A DNA stretch of 64,000 nucleotides from Mesorhizobium sophorae (GCF_002270415.1 NZ_NNRI01000019.1:1-64000); one strand, 5' to 3'. Shown: positions 34,509 through 46,177, counted from the first letter of the stretch. Numbers and translations are program-made. The notes: a model not told the origin generated them from the letters alone.

Positions 34509-36550
34509 TGAAATCTGCGATGCCGGCCGATCAGCGGCCGCGATTTGGCGGGCTTGTTTCGGAGGGCGGCATTCGCTTTGCCGCATGGTCGCAGGCCGCC
34601 CGCCGGCTCTGGGTCTCGATTTTTGACGAGCAGGGCAACCAGGAAATCGAACGGCTTGAGCTGCAGCCGGAAGGCGAGGGCGTGCATGCGCTCTTCGTCG
34701 CCGGTCTTGGCCCTGGCACCCGCTACGGGTTTCGCGCCGATGGCGACTATGCGCCGGATCGCGGCCTATGGTTCGACCCCGAAAAAATGTTGATCGATCC
34801 CTACGCCCTCGGGATCGACAGGCCTTACGCCTATGACTGGCGGCTGACCCGACGCCGGGGCGAGGGCCTCGATACCGCGCCGCTGATGCCAAAGGCCATT
34901 GCCGCTGCCTTGCCGAAACCGGTGCCGGCAGCGCCGCCGCTGTTCCAGCCCGGCGGCCTGATCTACGAAGTGCCGGTGCGTGCCTTCACCATGCTGCATC
35001 CGGGCATTCCCGAGAAGCTGCGCGGCACGGTCGCTGCTCTCGCTCATCCCGTGGTTATCGAGCACCTGAAAAAGCTTGGCGTCAGTGCTGTCGAACTGAT
35101 GCCGGTGACGGCGTCGATCGATGAACGGCACCTGCCGCCGCTCGGGCTGCGCAACGCCTGGGGCTACAATCCAGTCACCTTCATGGCGCTTGATCCACGC
35201 CTTGCGCCTGGCGGCATCATGGAATTGCGGAACGCGGTCGCCGCGCTGCGGCAGGCCGGCATCGGCGTCATTCTGGATCTTGTCTTCAACCACACCGGCG
35301 AGAGCGACCGGCTCGGGCCGACACTGTCGCTGCGCGGCTTCGACAACCAGGCCTATTACCGGCACACGCCGGACGGCAGGCTGGCCAACGACACCGGGAC
35401 GGGCAACACGGTGGCATGCGACCACCCGATCGCTGGGGAGATGGTCCTCGACACGCTTCGCCATTTTGTCCGCGATGCCGGCGTCGATGGTTTCCGCTTC
35501 GACCTGGCGCCCATTCTGGGACGGGTCGAAGGGACCTTCGACGCCGAGGCGCCGTTGCTGAAGGCGATGGGCGAGGACGCGCTGCTGGCCGATCGCGTGT
35601 TGATCGCCGAACCTTGGGACATCGGTCCGGATGGCTATCAGCTCGGGAGTTTTCCGCCGCCTTTCCTCGAATGGAATGACAAGTATCGCGATGATATCAG
35701 GCGCTTCTGGCGCGGCGACGCCGGCATGGTCGGCGCACTGGCGACCCGGCTCGCCGGTTCGTCCGATGTGTTTGCCGCAAACGGACAAAGCGCCAGCCGC
35801 ACGGTCAATTTCATTGCCGCCCATGACGGCATGACCCTGGCCGACATCGTGCGTTACGAGCGCAAGCACAACCAGGCCAATGGCGAGCAGAACCGCGACG
35901 GCCACAATGAAAACCTGTCCTGGAACAACGGCGTGGAAGGCGATGCGGACAAGCCGGCCGTAGCCACGGCGCGCCTCAACGATCAGCACGCGCTGCTCGC
36001 CACTTTGTTTGCCTCGCGCGGCACCATCATGCTGACGGCCGGCGACGAATTCGGCCGCAGCCAGCAGGGCAACAACAACGCCTATGCGCAGGACAACGCG
36101 ATCACCTGGCTCGACTGGGCCGGGCGCGACCAGGCGCTGGAGCATTACACGATCCTGCTTTCGACGCTGCGCCGAGCGGTGCCGGCACTCTCCGACACGC
36201 GCTTTCTCACGGGCCGGCCACCAGCAGATTCGGACATAGCGGACGTCGCATGGCTAACCGAAACAGGCGCGCCGCTCGACCAACAAAGCTGGCAGGACCC
36301 GCAGCGGCACCGCCTGGTCATGATCCTGGGCGGCGACAGCGATGACGAACGCCGTCTTGCGGTGCTCATCAATGGCGATCGTCGGGCTTGCACGTTCACG
36401 CTGCCTGCGCGCGAGGGATTTTCCTGGGAGCCGGCGATTGCTGAGACGGCCGACATCGAGCGGCCGGTATCGGGGCGCACGGTGATCTTCATGATCGAAT
36501 GCGCAGCCGCACAGGCCGGCACAGGGGAGAAGCGCAATGGCGGCAGGTGA
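34508..36550 (+). CDS. glgX: Glycogen debranching enzyme
   Basis: 680 residues, GH13 isoamylase/GlgX type. A CBM48 domain at the start (GIRFAAWSQAARRLWVSIF) is followed by the barrel: GYNPVTFMALDPRLA, VILDLVFNHTGE, DGFRFDLAPILGR (nucleophile), LIAEPWDIGPDGYQ (acid) and FIAAHDGMTLAD. It hydrolyses alpha-1,6 branches of short outer chains left by GlgP. The start overlaps pgm by one base, and the 3' end overlaps the next gene by 14 bp, so translation of pgm, glgX and the alpha-glucosidase is coupled. Confidence 0.95.
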   Translation: MKSAMPADQRPRFGGLVSEGGIRFAAWSQAARRLWVSIFDEQGNQEIERLELQPEGEGVHALFVAGLGPGTRYGFRADGDYAPDRGLWFDPEKMLIDPYALGIDRPYAYDWRLTRRRGEGLDTAPLMPKAIAAALPKPVPAAPPLFQPGGLIYEVPVRAFTMLHPGIPEKLRGTVAALAHPVVIEHLKKLGVSAVELMPVTASIDERHLPPLGLRNAWGYNPVTFMALDPRLAPGGIMELRNAVAALRQAGIGVILDLVFNHTGESDRLGPTLSLRGFDNQAYYRHTPDGRLANDTGTGNTVACDHPIAGEMVLDTLRHFVRDAGVDGFRFDLAPILGRVEGTFDAEAPLLKAMGEDALLADRVLIAEPWDIGPDGYQLGSFPPPFLEWNDKYRDDIRRFWRGDAGMVGALATRLAGSSDVFAANGQSASRTVNFIAAHDGMTLADIVRYERKHNQANGEQNRDGHNENLSWNNGVEGDADKPAVATARLNDQHALLATLFASRGTIMLTAGDEFGRSQQGNNNAYAQDNAITWLDWAGRDQALEHYTILLSTLRRAVPALSDTRFLTGRPPADSDIADVAWLTETGAPLDQQSWQDPQRHRLVMILGGDSDDERRLAVLINGDRRACTFTLPAREGFSWEPAIAETADIERPVSGRTVIFMIECAAAQAGTGEKRNGGR

Positions 36551-38162
36551 CCGGATCGGATGGTGGCGTGGCTGCGTCATCTATCAGATCTATCCGCGCT
36601 CCTTCCAGGATACGACCGGCGACGGCAGCGGCGATCTGCGCGGCATCGCCAACCGCCTGGAGCATGTCGCCTCCCTTGGTGTCGACGCCATCTGGCTGTC
36701 GCCCTTCTTCAAGTCGCCGATGGCTGACATGGGCTACGACGTGTCGGACTATTGCGCCGTCGATCCGATGTTCGGTGGCATGGAGGATTTCGATGCGCTG
36801 GTCGCCGAGGCGCATCGGCTCGGCCTGAAAGTCATCATCGACCAGGTATTGTCGCACTCATCCGACAAGCACGAATGGTTCGTCGAAAGCCGCTCCAGCC
36901 GCGACAACCCCAAGGCCGACTGGTATGTCTGGGCCGATACCAAGCCCGATGGCGGCGCGCCCAACAACTGGCTCTCCGTCTTCGGTGGCCCGGCCTGGGA
37001 GTGGGATTCGACCCGCCGGCAGTACTACATGCACAATTTTCTCGCTTCTCAGCCGGATTTGAATTTCCACAATCCGGAGGTCCACGACGCGCTTCTGGAA
37101 ACGGTACGGTTCTGGCTGGAGCGTGGCGTCGACGGCTTTCGGCTCGACACGGTCAACTACTATGTCCACGACCGCTGGCTGCGCAGCAATCCACCCTTGG
37201 CGTCAAGCGTCGCCGGCACCAACAGCGAGACCAACACCTACCTCTACCAGGAACATCTGTTCGACAAGACGCAGCCGGAAAACCTGGCGTTCCTCAAGCG
37301 CTTCAGGGCGCTGCTCGACGAGTATGAGGACCGTGCTGCCGTCGGCGAGATCGGCGACGAAGGCCGGTCTCTGCAGACGCTCGCCGCCTACACCACCGGC
37401 GGCGACAAGCTCCATATGTGTTACACCTTTGATCTGCTTGGCCCACAATTCTCGGCGGCGCACGTGCGTGGCTGCGTCGAAGCCTTCGAGGCAGCCGTGT
37501 CCGACGGCTGGGTCTGTTGGGCGTTTTCCAACCATGACGTGGTGCGCCACGTCACCCGCTGGACGAGGCCCGGCAGCGATCCCGATACGGTCGCAAGGTT
37601 CTCGATCATGCTGCTCTCCTGCCTGCGCGGATCGATCTGTCTCTACGAGGGCGAGGAACTCGGCCTGGAGGAGGCGGAACTCGCCTTCGAGGATCTGCGC
37701 GATCCCGTTGGCATCCGCTTCTGGCCGGGCGTCAAGGGCAGGGACGGCTGTCGCACGCCGATGGCCTGGGAGGCCGGTGCCGACAATGCGGGCTTTTCCA
37801 CCGGTAAACCGTGGCTGCCGATACCGGCCAGCCATCGCGCCCGCGCGGTCGACGTCCAGAACGCCGACGCGGCCTCGGTGCTGACCTTCTATCGGACCAT
37901 GCTCGCCTTGCGCAGGGGGCATCCGTCGCTGGTCGGCGGTTCGATCCGGTTTCTCGATGCGGAGGGCGAAATTCTCGCCTTCATCCGCGAAGACGGCGGT
38001 GAGAAACTTCTCTGTGTCTTCAACTTCGCCGAGGAGCCGGCGAATTGGCCGTTGCCGCCGGATACAGGAGCTGTCGTGGCTATTGATGGTGGCAGCGGGG
38101 TTTTTGAAGAGAACCAGATATCGCTGCCGGCGCTTGGCTGTTTCCTTGGTCAGCTGAACTGA
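36537..38162 (+). CDS. GH13 alpha-glucosidase (AglA-like), last gene of the glycogen cluster
   Basis: 541 residues. WWRGCVIYQIYPRSFQDT, LSPFFKSPMADMGYDVSDY, DGFRLDTVNYY (nucleophile Asp), AVGEIGDEG (acid Glu) and FSNHDVVRHVTRW place it in the oligo-1,6-/alpha-glucosidase subfamily, not in trehalose synthase, which is longer. It probably hydrolyses maltose or short malto-oligosaccharides released by GlgX. It overlaps glgX by 14 bp, arguing that it belongs to the glycogen operon. Rhizobia also use such enzymes for trehalose, maltose or sucrose uptake systems, but no transporter is adjacent. There is no signal peptide, so it is cytosolic. Confidence 0.88.
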   Translation: MAAGDRIGWWRGCVIYQIYPRSFQDTTGDGSGDLRGIANRLEHVASLGVDAIWLSPFFKSPMADMGYDVSDYCAVDPMFGGMEDFDALVAEAHRLGLKVIIDQVLSHSSDKHEWFVESRSSRDNPKADWYVWADTKPDGGAPNNWLSVFGGPAWEWDSTRRQYYMHNFLASQPDLNFHNPEVHDALLETVRFWLERGVDGFRLDTVNYYVHDRWLRSNPPLASSVAGTNSETNTYLYQEHLFDKTQPENLAFLKRFRALLDEYEDRAAVGEIGDEGRSLQTLAAYTTGGDKLHMCYTFDLLGPQFSAAHVRGCVEAFEAAVSDGWVCWAFSNHDVVRHVTRWTRPGSDPDTVARFSIMLLSCLRGSICLYEGEELGLEEAELAFEDLRDPVGIRFWPGVKGRDGCRTPMAWEAGADNAGFSTGKPWLPIPASHRARAVDVQNADAASVLTFYRTMLALRRGHPSLVGGSIRFLDAEGEILAFIREDGGEKLLCVFNFAEEPANWPLPPDTGAVVAIDGGSGVFEENQISLPALGCFLGQLN

Positions 38163-38217
38163 TTTCGCGCTTCGGCCGCTGCTGCAACGCAAGTGATCCA
38201 CTTGGGCTGCAAATGCC

Positions 38218-39909
38218 TTATTGAACGAGAACCGCGCGCCCGCAGGTCGCACCAGTGACACGCACATCGGCCTGGCCGACGCCGACACCGAGCGCCGAAA
38301 GCACGTTGTAGAGCAGGTCGTCGACCGGCGCCGTTACGCCGTTCAGCACGGCCACGACTGCCGGCTTGACCGTTGCGAGCAGTGCGGTCAGATCGATCCC
38401 GAGACCAAGCGCATTGACCGAAAGCGACAGGTTGCCGACCAGCGATGTGGTCAGCGACTGCGATATGTTGCGGGTCGAAACGGTCTTGACCGTCTTGTTG
38501 GCGATGTCGGTCGCATTGAAGTTCAGCGTCGTCGGGCTGTTGTTGGTGATCGCGGTGGCGGCGGAACCCATCACCTGTATCAGCGGAATGTTGATCAGCA
38601 GCAGATGGAGGCTCACATCGGCGATCTCCGCGTCGGTGAACGTCTGCGGCTGACTGAAGTCGCCGAAGCCTGAACTGTTGCTGTTGGCCAGGTGCAGCGA
38701 GGCGATACCCGGGTGCGCGGCGATGGAAACATTGATGCTGGAAGGCCCGGTCGGACAGGTGATGTCGGTCAGTTTGGCTTCGGCGTAAGCGACTTCCACA
38801 TTGAGCGGCAGATTGACGGCCAGCAGGCTGATACCGCCGCCGAGACCGGGCGTGCCGACACCGACGCTGGCGATCAGTTTGATGCGCGTCTGGGCGGTGC
38901 GCACCACGGTTCCGATGCCATCGGGTACGGTGGCGCCAAGATTGACCTGGGCCTGGTTGGTGCCGTTGGCCAGCACGGCGGCAGCGGTCAGCATGCCCAT
39001 GGCGTTGGTGTCTAGCCCAAGGCCGGTTGGTCTTTGCCCGAGAGCCAGGCTGCCGACTGCACCGAGATCGACAAGCTTGTTGAGCGGGATCTTGCCCGTG
39101 CTGGTCGATTTCGAGGCGATGGTCTGCAGCGCCAGCTTGGCCGTGTTGCCAAGCCCGGGCACGTTGGCCATGGCGGTGGCGATCTGGCCGACGGTCGCTT
39201 TCGATGCCAGCACGTCCGAATAGGTGACGCCGGTCAGGCTCAATTGTGTGGCAAGGCCGTCTATGAACGAGAGCACGCTGACATCGGCCGAGATCAACCC
39301 GTTGTAGTCCATGACGCTGAGCGAGATGTTGCCGCCGAGAAGTCCACTGAGCAGAGCGTTGAGAATGCCGCCATTGACGCTGAGCAACCTCGACCCAACG
39401 GAGAACGTCGCCTGCGGCGTCATGCTGGCGGTGGCCTCGGTGCCGATGACGGGAGTGGGGAGCAGCGAACTCGCGAAATAGCGGGCAGGGATTTTCTTCA
39501 GGGTGACGCGGACGGCATTGTAGGGCGTTACGCCGGACTGGAAGCGTTGGCTGACATCGGCGGTTGATGCCGCGTAGCGGCCGGGCGTGACCGACACGAC
39601 GGTTTTGCCGACGGCCGGCGCGATCGTCTGTCCCGAGCCTTGAACGACCACGCCCGGCATGCCGTTGTCGGTCAGCGTGGTCACGACAGCGGTGTAGACT
39701 TTGGTGATGTTCGAGGCAGCGGTGATCGCAGCAAGGTCCACCATTGCCTGGGCTTCGCGGCGCTCGGTATAGATCGAGGCTTCGTCGATTGCCACCAGCG
39801 CCAGCGCGACCGGCGCGCTCAACGCGGTCATGACGGCGATGTTCGCCTGTCTGTCGGCCAGCATCAATCGGGCAAGCCGGCCGATCGCATTGCACGCCAG
39901 CAGCGGCAT
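38218..39909 (-). CDS. TadG-like pilus/envelope protein
   Basis: 563 residues. A single N-terminal membrane segment (ANIAVMTALSAPVALALVAI) is followed by VDLAAITAASN, the layout of TadG-type proteins whose short helix anchors a large exported domain. The remainder is rich in Ala, Val, Thr, Asn and Leu with repeated beta-like stretches and one Cys pair (TCPTG, TCGRA), consistent with an exported domain. It starts directly after the TadE-like gene (TGAATG). No other tad or cpa genes are present nearby, so these may be auxiliary minor pseudopilins. Function beyond the family is unknown. Confidence 0.75.
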   Translation of the reverse strand: MPLLACNAIGRLARLMLADRQANIAVMTALSAPVALALVAIDEASIYTERREAQAMVDLAAITAASNITKVYTAVVTTLTDNGMPGVVVQGSGQTIAPAVGKTVVSVTPGRYAASTADVSQRFQSGVTPYNAVRVTLKKIPARYFASSLLPTPVIGTEATASMTPQATFSVGSRLLSVNGGILNALLSGLLGGNISLSVMDYNGLISADVSVLSFIDGLATQLSLTGVTYSDVLASKATVGQIATAMANVPGLGNTAKLALQTIASKSTSTGKIPLNKLVDLGAVGSLALGQRPTGLGLDTNAMGMLTAAAVLANGTNQAQVNLGATVPDGIGTVVRTAQTRIKLIASVGVGTPGLGGGISLLAVNLPLNVEVAYAEAKLTDITCPTGPSSINVSIAAHPGIASLHLANSNSSGFGDFSQPQTFTDAEIADVSLHLLLINIPLIQVMGSAATAITNNSPTTLNFNATDIANKTVKTVSTRNISQSLTTSLVGNLSLSVNALGLGIDLTALLATVKPAVVAVLNGVTAPVDDLLYNVLSALGVGVGQADVRVTGATCGRAVLVQ

Positions 39910-40365
39910 TCAGATGCCCCCGACCCTTATCGTTGACTGGCGCTTGATCGTGGTTCCTGGCATGGCGATGCCCGGGAAGAGGTTCCAGATCGGCAGGTTG
40001 CGGGCATCGTACTGGATGGACACCACGAACTGGCTTCCGTCGGCCGTGCTGTCGTTGGCCTGGTAGGTCAATTTGCCGGCATCCACGAAGGGATATCCGC
40101 CGGCATTGTTGGTGACGAAGCTGGCGACGAGCGTCTGGCGCTCGGTCTGGTTCAGTCCGGCAATTGCAGTGCGGGCCGCATCCGCCGCGATCTGCTGGAT
40201 CGAGTTGGCGGCGCCAAAATATATGCCGTATGCAACCATTCCGAGTAGAAGGAGGATGAAGATGGGCGAGAGCAGTGCGAACTCAACCGCAGAAGTACCG
40301 GATTCTTCTTGAAATTTCCGCATTAACTGACGGATTTTTATTGATTTACTTGTCCAGATACTCAT
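39910..40365 (-). CDS. TadE-like minor pseudopilin
   Basis: About 151 residues. EESGTSAVEFALLSPIFILLLLGMVAYGIYFGA is the classic TadE N-terminus (residues 20-52): a glycine-type leader, a Glu at position 5 of the mature part and a long hydrophobic helix, followed by IQQIAADAARTAIAGL. TadE proteins are processed by the prepilin peptidase and work with Flp pili. The start is uncertain among 40404 (GTG), 40365 (ATG) and 40323 (ATG); none has a strong ribosome binding site. It is cotranscribed with the TadG-like gene directly downstream. Confidence 0.8.
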   Translation of the reverse strand: MSIWTSKSIKIRQLMRKFQEESGTSAVEFALLSPIFILLLLGMVAYGIYFGAANSIQQIAADAARTAIAGLNQTERQTLVASFVTNNAGGYPFVDAGKLTYQANDSTADGSQFVVSIQYDARNLPIWNLFPGIAMPGTTIKRQSTIRVGGI

Positions 40366-40734
40366 GACTGCCACGCGTCTGAGATGGAATCGTATAAAAG
40401 GCACCCATAATGTAACTTCTGGTTGCTTAAGAACGCATTAACACATTCCGGCAAACTGGCGCGGCCACAGATTCCGGGTGAAGAATGGCGTCGAGATGAG
40501 GAAACCAAGTCAAGCTTCTGGTTTCGGCTGGTGTTTCGGCCGTCACGGCACAACTTTCGTGCCGCCTTACTTTGGGTGACCCAGAGAGTCTGTTGAAATA
40601 AAAATTCTCCGCGTTAGTGTCTGGGCACCAGCCGCAGGAAGGGAACCGGCGGCGCGCTCAAAGGGGTCAGACATCGGCTCCGGGGCGTCAACACTTAAGG
40701 GCGCGCCGACGGCAGCGCCGACAGGGAGAACTTC
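40366..40734. other. Divergent intergenic region, no gene recognised
   Basis: About 370 bp between the leftward tadE-like gene and oppA. It is more AT-rich than its surroundings and should contain promoters in both directions. No terminator, RNA or coding frame was identified. Confidence 0.5.
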
Positions 40735-42327
40735 ATGCTGAAAAACATGCTGAAGGCGACTGTGTTCGCCACAACGATGACGCTGGCCGCAGGCACCTTC
40801 TACACGCCGGCTTTCGCCGAGAGCGTCTATAACCGTGGTACCGCCGCCGAATCGGAATCGGTCGATCCGCACAAGACTTCGACCGTCTATGAAGCCAATG
40901 TTTTGCGCGACCTGTTCCAGGGCCTGGTCATGCAGGACCAGAAGGCCAACCTCATTCCAGGTGCCGCCGAGAGCTGGACGGTATCGGACGACGGCACCGT
41001 CTATACGTTCAAGCTGCGCAAGGACGGCCAGTGGTCGGATGGCAGCCCGGTGACGGCAGATGACTTCGTCTACGCCTTCCATCGCCTGGAAGATCCGGCG
41101 ACCGGCGCCGAATATGCCTCCATGCTCTATCCCGTGAAGAACGCCGAGGAAGTCAACACCAAGAAGGGCAAGCCGGAGGACATGGGCGTCAAGGCGATCG
41201 ACGCCAACACTCTGGAGGTGACGCTGAAGGCGCCGACGCCTTACTTCCTCGAGATGCTGACCCACCAGGCGACCTACCCCGTCAGCAAGGCCTCCATCGA
41301 TAAGCTCGGTGCCGACTGGATCAAGCCGGGCAATCTGGTGTCCAACGGCGCCTATACGCTGGCTGAGTGGGTTCCCAACGACCACATGAAGCTGGTCAAG
41401 AATCCAAAATTCTGGGACGCCGCGAGCGTCAAGTTCGACGTGGTCAACTACATTCCGACCGAAGACCGCTCATCGGCGATGAAGCGCTTCGAGGCCGGCG
41501 AACTCGACAGCTACGACGATCTGCCGACCGAACAGCTCGCCGACCTCAAGACCAAGTTTGGCGATCAGATCCACGTCGGACCGTACCTCGGCACCTACTA
41601 TTATGCGATCAAGACCGACAAGGCGCCTTGGGACAATGTCGAGCTGCGCAACGCCATCTCGATGGCGATCGACCGCGACTTCATCGCCGAAAAGGTCTGG
41701 CAGAACTCGATGCTGCCTGGCTATTCGATGGTGCCTCCCGGCATTGAGGGCTACACGCCGGCAATGGCCAAGTATGCCGAGATGCCGCAGATCGACCGCG
41801 AGGACGCGGCCAAGAAGATCCTCGAGAAACTGGGCTATACGCCCGAGCATCCATTGAAGATGGAGATCCGCTACAACACCTCGGAAAACCACAAGAACAC
41901 CGCGGTCGCCATCCAGGAACAGTTGAAGCCGCTCGGCGTTGACATCACGCTGCTCAACACCGACACCAAGACCCACTACTCCTTCCTCGAGCAGAAGGGC
42001 AACTATGACGTGGCGCGTGCCGCCTGGATCGCCGACTACAAGGATCCGGAAACCTTCCTCGGCATCACCCGCAAGGCCAGCGGCAACAACTATTCGAACT
42101 ACAACAGCGCCGCATACGAAGCGGCCATGGACAAGGCAGCCGCTGCCGGCGGCAAGCCAGAAGAGCGCATGAAGGACCTCTCCGAGGCCGAACGCATCCT
42201 CATCGACGACGTCGGCCAGATCCCGCTGCTCTACTACAGCTACCACGACATCGTTTCCTCGAAGCTGCATGGCTTCGTCGACAACGTGATGGACGTGCAT
42301 CCGTCGCGCTTCGTCAGCAAGGACTAA
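40735..42327 (+). CDS. oppA: Oligopeptide ABC transporter, periplasmic binding protein
   Basis: 530 residues. The signal peptide ends near TPAFAES (residue 26); the mature protein has NRGTAAESESVDPHKTSTVY and EANVLRDLFQGL, typical of cluster C (SBP_bac_5) peptide-binding proteins, then AESWTVSDDGTVYTFKLR. It delivers peptides to the OppBC channel. It is the first gene of a four-gene operon, with a 164-bp gap before oppB where attenuation or processing may occur. Substrate range (oligopeptide, dipeptide or other) is inferred from the family only. Confidence 0.92.
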   Translation: MLKNMLKATVFATTMTLAAGTFYTPAFAESVYNRGTAAESESVDPHKTSTVYEANVLRDLFQGLVMQDQKANLIPGAAESWTVSDDGTVYTFKLRKDGQWSDGSPVTADDFVYAFHRLEDPATGAEYASMLYPVKNAEEVNTKKGKPEDMGVKAIDANTLEVTLKAPTPYFLEMLTHQATYPVSKASIDKLGADWIKPGNLVSNGAYTLAEWVPNDHMKLVKNPKFWDAASVKFDVVNYIPTEDRSSAMKRFEAGELDSYDDLPTEQLADLKTKFGDQIHVGPYLGTYYYAIKTDKAPWDNVELRNAISMAIDRDFIAEKVWQNSMLPGYSMVPPGIEGYTPAMAKYAEMPQIDREDAAKKILEKLGYTPEHPLKMEIRYNTSENHKNTAVAIQEQLKPLGVDITLLNTDTKTHYSFLEQKGNYDVARAAWIADYKDPETFLGITRKASGNNYSNYNSAAYEAAMDKAAAAGGKPEERMKDLSEAERILIDDVGQIPLLYYSYHDIVSSKLHGFVDNVMDVHPSRFVSKD

Positions 42328-42491
42328 TCCCTGGCCAAGCCGCCGCGCACTGAATGTGCGGCGGCGCTGGTTTGCCATCGCATCGGCCCGGGAACCGGAA
42401 TCGATTTTCGGCAATGTCGGTGCGAAGATTTGCAGGCTAGAGCGCAATCGTCCAGCTGGACGCGCGTTGCTCTGGATCAAGCGGGGCACCG

Positions 42492-43415
42492 ATGCTGCGA
42501 TATGTACTAAGGCGGCTTTTGACCGCCATTCCGACGCTGTTCGTCATCGTGACCATGGCGTTTTTCCTGATGCGCGTCGCGCCAGGCGGCCCCTTCAACC
42601 AGGAGCGAGGGCTGAGCCCAGAGATCAGGGCCAATCTCGAAGCCCAGTTCGGCCTCAACGACCCGCTCTGGCTGCAATTTGTCCACTATATCGGCAATCT
42701 GCTGCGCGGCAATTTCGGCCCGAGCTACAACATGCCGGATTTCACCGTCACCGAACTGTTCGCCAAGGGCCTGCCCATTTCGGTTCAACTCGGCGCGTCG
42801 GCGCTGATCCTGGCGCTGATGCTCGGTTCGGTGCTCGGCACCATCGCCGCGCTCAACCAGAACAAGCTTGGCGACTATACGGTGATTGCGCTGGCGACAG
42901 CCGGCAGCACCATCCCCACTTTCGTCATCGCGCCGGTAATCCAGCTTTTGTTCGGGCTGACCTGGAAGCTGTTGCCGATCGGTGGCTGGGGGGATGGCGC
43001 TTTCATCAACAAGGTCGGCCCGGTGCTGACGCTCGCTCTGCCGCAGATCGCCATCGTCGCCCGGCTGATGCGTGGCTCGATGATCGAATCCTTGCGGTCC
43101 CATCATATCCGCACAGCCCGCGCGCTCGGCCTCTCCGACTGGTCGGTGGTGGTCAAGCACGCGCTGCGCGGCGCCATCCTGCCGATCGTCTCCTTCACCG
43201 GCCCGGCAGCCGCCGCGCTGCTGACCGGCTCGGTCATCGTCGAGACGATTTTCTCCATTCCGGGCGTCGGCCGCTATTTCGTCGATGCCGCGCTCAACCG
43301 CGACTACACGCTGGTGATGGGAACGGTGGTGGTGATCGCCATTTTCACCATCGTCTTCAACCTGATCGTCGACGTCATGTACGCGGTCGTCGACCCGAGG
43401 GTGCGCTATGACTGA
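42492..43415 (+). CDS. oppB: Oligopeptide ABC transporter permease
   Basis: 307 residues of the OppB/DppB type with six membrane helices. MLRYVLRRLLTAIPTLFVIV and the periplasmic loop RVAPGGPFNQERGLSPEIRA are family hallmarks, and the EAA-loop region reads IRTARALGLSDWSVVVKHAL. The stop overlaps the oppC start by 8 bp. Together with OppC it forms the membrane channel. Confidence 0.95.
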   Translation: MLRYVLRRLLTAIPTLFVIVTMAFFLMRVAPGGPFNQERGLSPEIRANLEAQFGLNDPLWLQFVHYIGNLLRGNFGPSYNMPDFTVTELFAKGLPISVQLGASALILALMLGSVLGTIAALNQNKLGDYTVIALATAGSTIPTFVIAPVIQLLFGLTWKLLPIGGWGDGAFINKVGPVLTLALPQIAIVARLMRGSMIESLRSHHIRTARALGLSDWSVVVKHALRGAILPIVSFTGPAAAALLTGSVIVETIFSIPGVGRYFVDAALNRDYTLVMGTVVVIAIFTIVFNLIVDVMYAVVDPRVRYD

Positions 43416-44529
43416 CATCGCAGCCACGGCTCCCGCCGTCATCGGGCGCTCGCTCTGGGGGGACGCCTGGGCGCGCCTCAAGGCCAATCGCGCCGCCATG
43501 TTCAGTCTGTACTACCTTGCCCTGATCGGTGTCGTCAGCGTGTTCGGGCCCTGGTTCGTGCCGCATCAATACACCACCATCTATGCCGACTATGTGCGCA
43601 TGCCGCCAAGCCTGTCGGCCTATCCGAAGGCCGAGATGATCGAGACGGCGCTCACCGAAGCGATCAAGCGCATGCGGGTCGACATCAAGGAGTGGCGGCA
43701 GGAAGGCAATCAGGTCTTCGTCACCGTCAAGTCGGCAAAGCCGATCGATGACCGTAACATCCGCTATCTCGACCGTTCCGACGCCTTTGACGACACCAAG
43801 ATCGAGAGCAAGTCGCCCGACGGGCTCGAAGTGACGATGAGCGCCTCGGTCAAGCAGCAGTATTTCCTGTTCGGCACCGACAACACCGGCCGCGATCTGC
43901 TGTCGCGCACGCTGATGGCCGGTCGCATCTCATTGGCCATCGGCCTGCTCGCCGGCGTCGTGGCGGTGGTCATCGGCGTGGTCTATGGCGCCGCGGCCGG
44001 CTTTGCCGGCGGCAAGGTCGACGAGGTGATGATGCGCATCGTCGACGTCCTCTATTCCTTACCCTTCATCTTCTTCGTCATCATGCTGGTGGTGTTCTTC
44101 GGCCGCAACTTCGTGCTGATGTTCCTGGCCGTGGGCGCCGTGCTGTGGCTGGACATGGCCCGCATCGTGCGCGGCCAGGCGCTGTCGATCCGCCGCCAGG
44201 AATATGTTCAGGCGGCGGAAGCCATGGGCGTCGGCCAGCGCGGCATCCTGCTGCGCCACGTCATTCCCAACCTGCTCGGCCCCGTGGTGATCTACATGAC
44301 GCTGCTGGTGCCACAGGTCATCATCCTGGAGAGTTTCCTGTCGTTCCTCGGGCTCGGCGTGCAGGAGCCGATGACCAGCTGGGGCGTGCTGATCTCGGTC
44401 GGCGCCAAGAACATCGGCACCGCCAACTGGCTGCTCCTGTTTCCCGCCTTCTTCCTCGTCTCGACGCTGTTCGCCCTGAATTTCGTCGGCGACGGCCTGC
44501 GCGACGCGCTCGACCCCAAGGACCGCTGA
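43408..44529 (+). CDS. oppC: Oligopeptide ABC transporter permease
   Basis: 373 residues of the OppC/DppC type. A first helix near residues 30-55 is followed by a long periplasmic insertion of about 120 residues, then GTDNTGRDLLSRTLMAGRISL and the remaining helices; the EAA motif reads EYVQAAEAMGVGQRGILLRHVIPN. The long loop between helices one and two is normal for OppC. It overlaps oppB by 8 bp and is followed by oppDF after 1 bp. Confidence 0.95.
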   Translation: MTDIAATAPAVIGRSLWGDAWARLKANRAAMFSLYYLALIGVVSVFGPWFVPHQYTTIYADYVRMPPSLSAYPKAEMIETALTEAIKRMRVDIKEWRQEGNQVFVTVKSAKPIDDRNIRYLDRSDAFDDTKIESKSPDGLEVTMSASVKQQYFLFGTDNTGRDLLSRTLMAGRISLAIGLLAGVVAVVIGVVYGAAAGFAGGKVDEVMMRIVDVLYSLPFIFFVIMLVVFFGRNFVLMFLAVGAVLWLDMARIVRGQALSIRRQEYVQAAEAMGVGQRGILLRHVIPNLLGPVVIYMTLLVPQVIILESFLSFLGLGVQEPMTSWGVLISVGAKNIGTANWLLLFPAFFLVSTLFALNFVGDGLRDALDPKDR

Positions 44530-44530
44530 G

Positions 44531-46150
<1,620 letters not shown>

Positions 46151-46177
46151 AGCGCGTCCGTCCGGGTGAGATCAAGC

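Noticed and set aside
38150..39895. 581-codon minus-strand frame overlapping the TadG-like gene
   Set aside because: A frame-shifted reading of the same strand, rich in His, Arg and Asp; the TadG-like frame has the membrane helix and the proper start next to tadE.
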